Assembly (NCBI GenBank): GCA_035538795.1
Contig: DATLJS010000038.1
Coordinates: 27,581-91,580, forward strand
Reading direction: 5' to 3'
Source: JAJZGK01 sp035538795
GTDB lineage: Bacteria > Pseudomonadota > Alphaproteobacteria > Rhodospirillales > Magnetospirillaceae
Length of the DNA: 64,000 nucleotides
The notes beneath the pieces are model-generated. The model saw nothing but the letters and a program-made list of their open reading frames with translations, was not told the DNA's origin and searched no databases. A program made the translations under genes and the position numbers. Shown piece by piece: positions 61,928 through 64,000 of this stretch (its first letter is position 1; every line of letters begins with the position of its first letter).

Positions 61928-62400
61928 ACGCCCTGCCCCCTACCACCCCTCTGTCGGACGAAGAGGCTCTGCGGACCCCGTTCGTTCAGACGCTGGCGAA
62001 GCTGGTGCGCGCCCAGGACCGCTTCGGCGTCTGGGAAGGCAAGCCCGACACCGAATTGCTGGCCGAGTACATTGTCGACAAGGAAAAGCGTAAGCTGATT
62101 CCCATCGTCGGCGATCCCGATCCCGATCTGCTGTCCCGGCTGGAAGTCTTCTATGGCGCCATCGGTCTGGAAGTGGAGAAGCGGACCGGCGTCATGTCGT
62201 CGCCGATCATGAAGATGTCGCACGAAGGCTTCGGCCGCATGGTGGTCACCGCCGGCCGGCTGATCGTCATCAACAAGCATCTGCGCGACGTGCATCGGTT
62301 CGGCTTCCTGTCCTTCGCCAAGCTGGCCGAGGACGGCGCCAAGCTGGTGGAGGATGCCGTCGGCTGGATCGAGAAATATCCGGAAGTGGCGAACGCATAA
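61924..62400 (+). CDS. NifX-associated nitrogen fixation protein (DUF269)
   Basis: A 158 aa DUF269-family protein. Markers are TPFVQTLAKLVRAQDRFGVWEGK and FGRMVVTAGRLIVINKHLRDVHRFGF. It always follows nifX in many diazotrophs. Its role in FeMo-co assembly is suspected but undefined. The ATG overlaps the nifX stop (ATGA), and the stop shares a base with the next ATG. Confidence 0.95.
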   Translation: MNALPPTTPLSDEEALRTPFVQTLAKLVRAQDRFGVWEGKPDTELLAEYIVDKEKRKLIPIVGDPDPDLLSRLEVFYGAIGLEVEKRTGVMSSPIMKMSHEGFGRMVVTAGRLIVINKHLRDVHRFGFLSFAKLAEDGAKLVEDAVGWIEKYPEVANA

Positions 62401-62600
62401 TGAGCGACGCGGACGCCCTGAAGGCCGAGGTTAAAAAACTTTCGGCCCAAGCGACTCAGGCCAAGATGGACCTTCACGATTTGTCGGAGGAACTGCCCAT
62501 CGGCTGCGAGCGCATCATGGAGGTGGCCGCGGCTGCGCGGGATGCCTACGCAAAACTGACCGAGGCGCGAGCGCGCCTGAAATCCCTTGAGCAGACCTAG
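62400..62600 (+). CDS. DUF683 (CCE_0567-like) protein
   Basis: A 66 aa helical protein of the DUF683 family found beside nifX and DUF269 genes. The sequence is DALKAEVKKLSAQATQAKMDLHDLSEELPIGCERIMEVAA, with a single Cys-containing PIGCE motif. Cyanobacterial CCE_0567 is reported to bind metal. The function is otherwise unknown. The start overlaps the previous stop by one base. Confidence 0.92.
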   Translation: MSDADALKAEVKKLSAQATQAKMDLHDLSEELPIGCERIMEVAAAARDAYAKLTEARARLKSLEQT

Positions 62601-62611
62601 GAGAGAATAGG

Positions 62612-62911
62612 ATGGCCTATCAAGCACTGACCCGCGGCGGCAAGCCCTGGACCCCCGTCTTCATTCAGTCGATCGACGAGGAAGAATGCATCGGCTGCGG
62701 CCGTTGCTACAAGGTTTGCGGCTTCGACGTTCTGGACCTGAAAGGCGTGACCGAGGACGGCGATATCGTCGATCTGGATTCCGACGAAGAGATCGAGAAA
62801 AAGGTCATGACCGTGGCCAACGCCGAGAACTGCACGGGCTGCAAGGCCTGTTCGCGGGTGTGCGGCAAGGGCTGTCAGACCCACGCCTCGGCCGAAGTGT
62901 CGGCGGCCTGA
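62612..62911 (+). CDS. fdxB: Nif-specific ferredoxin III
   Basis: A 99 aa ferredoxin with two 4Fe-4S motifs. The first is ECIGCGRCYKVCG (C-x2-C-x2-C-x3-C) and the second ENCTGCKACSRVCGKGC. A spacer of about 40 acidic residues (DLDSDEEIEKKVM) between them marks the nif-type FdxB. Start ATG has AGGAGAG upstream. nifQ begins 2 bp after the stop. Confidence 0.95.
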   Translation: MAYQALTRGGKPWTPVFIQSIDEEECIGCGRCYKVCGFDVLDLKGVTEDGDIVDLDSDEEIEKKVMTVANAENCTGCKACSRVCGKGCQTHASAEVSAA

Positions 62912-62913
62912 TC

Positions 62914-63492
62914 ATGCACGACGAGCGGGCGGCGATCTATCGGCGGCTGATGGCCAGTGGCGGACGGGGAGACCTGTTCGACCGCCATCTGTTCGCCTGC
63001 ACGGTCGCCGCCGCGCTTGCCCAGCATCAGGAATCGCTGAGGGATTACCTGGGATTGCTGCCCTCGGTCCTGCGGCTTTTGATGGCTGCCTATTTCCCCA
63101 ATTACCAGATCAATCTCGATAATCTGGCCAAGACCGCCGAAGACGCCATCGAGGAAGAGGATTTCCGCACGCTTCTGCTGCAGCACCGGGCCAATGTCGC
63201 GCCTGAGGAAGAATGGCTGGCGGCCATCGTGGCGCGACGGGCCCAAGCCAATAATCATTTGTGGGAAGATTTGGGCTACCACGAACGAGGCGATTTGAAC
63301 GGCCTGTTCCAGCGTCATTTCCCCAGCCTGTATGCGTTGAACAGCAAGAACATGCGCTGGAAAAAGTTTTTTTATCGCCTGATGTGCGAATCCGAAGGCT
63401 TGCGTCTGTGCAAGTCGCCCAATTGCGCCGATTGTCCCGATCTCAAACTGTGCTTCGAGGCAGAAAGCCCGCTGCTGCGCCGGGCGGTTTGA
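62914..63492 (+). CDS. nifQ: Molybdenum-handling protein NifQ
   Basis: A 192 aa protein that delivers molybdenum as a Mo-Fe-S cluster to NifEN/NifH. The cluster ligand motif C166-x4-C171-x2-C174-x5-C180 is intact (LCKSPNCADCPDLKLC). The core SLYALNSKNMRWKKFFYRLMCESEGL is typical. It is the last gene of the nifE operon. Confidence 0.95.
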   Translation: MHDERAAIYRRLMASGGRGDLFDRHLFACTVAAALAQHQESLRDYLGLLPSVLRLLMAAYFPNYQINLDNLAKTAEDAIEEEDFRTLLLQHRANVAPEEEWLAAIVARRAQANNHLWEDLGYHERGDLNGLFQRHFPSLYALNSKNMRWKKFFYRLMCESEGLRLCKSPNCADCPDLKLCFEAESPLLRRAV

Positions 63493-63510
63493 GCGCATTC
63501 GCCCAATGAA

Positions 63511-63534
63511 CGGCCCCCGCCGCGGCGGGGGCCG
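63511..63534. terminator. Hairpin after nifQ
   Basis: An 11 bp perfect GC stem CGGCCCCCGCC/GGCGGGGGCCG lies between the convergent nifQ and chemotaxis genes. It has no T-run, so termination strength is uncertain. Confidence 0.55.
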
Positions 63535-63543
63535 TCGTCATGA

Positions 63544-64000
63544 TCAGGCGGCTCCCCGGATGATTTCCAGAAAATGGCTTACCTGGGTGGAGAGCTGCCC
63601 GGATTGCTGGGTCAGATCGTCGGAGGCGTCCAGCACCTGCCGGGCGGCGGCGCCGGTTTGCCCCGAAGCCTGGGTCACTTGGCCGATGGTCGTGGTGACG
63701 TTGCCGGTGCCTTGGGCGGCAGCCTGAACGTTGCGGGCGATTTCCTGGGTGGCCGCGCCCTGTTCCTCGATTGCGGCGGCGATGGCCGAGGCGATCTCGC
63801 TGATGGTGCCGATGGTCTTGCCGATCCCGCCGATGGCGCCGACGGCGTTTTGGGTGGCGGTCTGCACGGCGGTGATCTGGGCCGAGATTTCGTCGGTGGC
63901 CTTGGCCGTCTGGTTGGCCAGGTTTTTGACCTCGCCGGCGACCACGGCGAAGCCCTTGCCGGCCTCGCCGGCGCGGGCCGCCTCGATGGTGGCGTTCAGG
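63544..64000 (-). CDS. Methyl-accepting chemotaxis protein (C-terminal part)
   Basis: The last 151 residues of a chemoreceptor. The frame stays open to the right edge of the window. The signalling-domain hairpin is visible as ATIEAARAGEAGKGFAVVAGEVKNLANQTAKAT, the end of the conserved tip region. A long helical coiled-coil follows. The sensor and membrane parts lie outside the window, so its stimulus cannot be given. Confidence 0.93.
   Translation of the reverse strand, partial: LNATIEAARAGEAGKGFAVVAGEVKNLANQTAKATDEISAQITAVQTATQNAVGAIGGIGKTIGTISEIASAIAAAIEEQGAATQEIARNVQAAAQGTGNVTTTIGQVTQASGQTGAAARQVLDASDDLTQQSGQLSTQVSHFLEIIRGAA

Overview
This 64 kb window is high-GC chromosomal DNA from an alphaproteobacterium of the order Rhodospirillales, most likely Magnetospirillum or a close relative. 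That placement is inferred from gene content and order: an argS-SPOR-nagZ-scpAB-tatABC-serS-surE-pcm housekeeping run, yajC-secDF, draTG divergent from nifH, and the nif gene set. No 16S rRNA gene or other marker is present to prove it. I found no tRNA, rRNA, CRISPR array, insertion sequence or prophage. Both window edges cut genes: argS on the left and a chemotaxis receptor on the right.

Region 1 (1-17.6 kb) is core housekeeping. It holds argS (partial), a SPOR-domain protein, nagZ, a site-2 protease homologue, scpA-scpB, tatABC, serS, surE, pcm, a LysM/LytM lipoprotein, a small YqaE-type membrane protein, a DUF815 ATPase, yajC-secD-secF, an Mth938-like protein, a DUF1275 membrane protein and iron superoxide dismutase. 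Many genes overlap by 4 bp, as expected for translationally coupled operons.

Region 2 (17.7-38.8 kb) is mixed metabolism and regulation. It contains rpoH with a long leader, a DUF2892 protein with a Crp/Fnr regulator and a GcvR-like ACT protein, PHA synthase (phaC), two poorly known proteins, a ChaN-like protein and nhaA. A thiamine-precursor ABC transporter follows a clear TPP riboswitch. An acetate-uptake module (CBS/DUF294 protein, DUF485 protein, actP) is followed by a branched-chain amino-acid ABC operon (livHMGF, DUF6867, livK).

Region 3 (38.8-45.2 kb) starts the nitrogen-fixation island. It has nifA with the oxygen-sensor cysteine pattern, then nifB, fdxN, a 4Fe-4S LRV repeat protein, nifZ, nifT and a SIR2-family protein.

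Region 4 (45.2-53.0 kb) interrupts the island. It has two small unknown proteins, a LysR/alcohol dehydrogenase pair, and acetate kinase with a MaoC-phosphotransacetylase fusion. It ends with nifO-like, draG and draT, the last two being the reversible ADP-ribosylation switch for nitrogenase.

Region 5 (53.0-63.5 kb) is the structural and cofactor part: nifHDK, then ppk2 on the opposite strand, then nifE-nifN-nifX-DUF269-DUF683-fdxB-nifQ.

The logic is readable in the DNA. NifA (39.4 kb) should bind TGT-N10-ACA boxes found before nifB, nifH and nifE, each followed by a sigma-54 -24/-12 element. NifB, NifEN, NifX and NifQ build FeMo-co, FdxN and FdxB supply electrons, and NifHDK is the enzyme. 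DraT and DraG switch NifH off and on through an Arg residue that is present in this NifH. The most interesting regulatory stretch is the 341 bp between draT and nifH. It has two NifA boxes 30 bp apart and sigma-54-like promoters facing both ways, which suggests that the enzyme and its off-switch share one enhancer.
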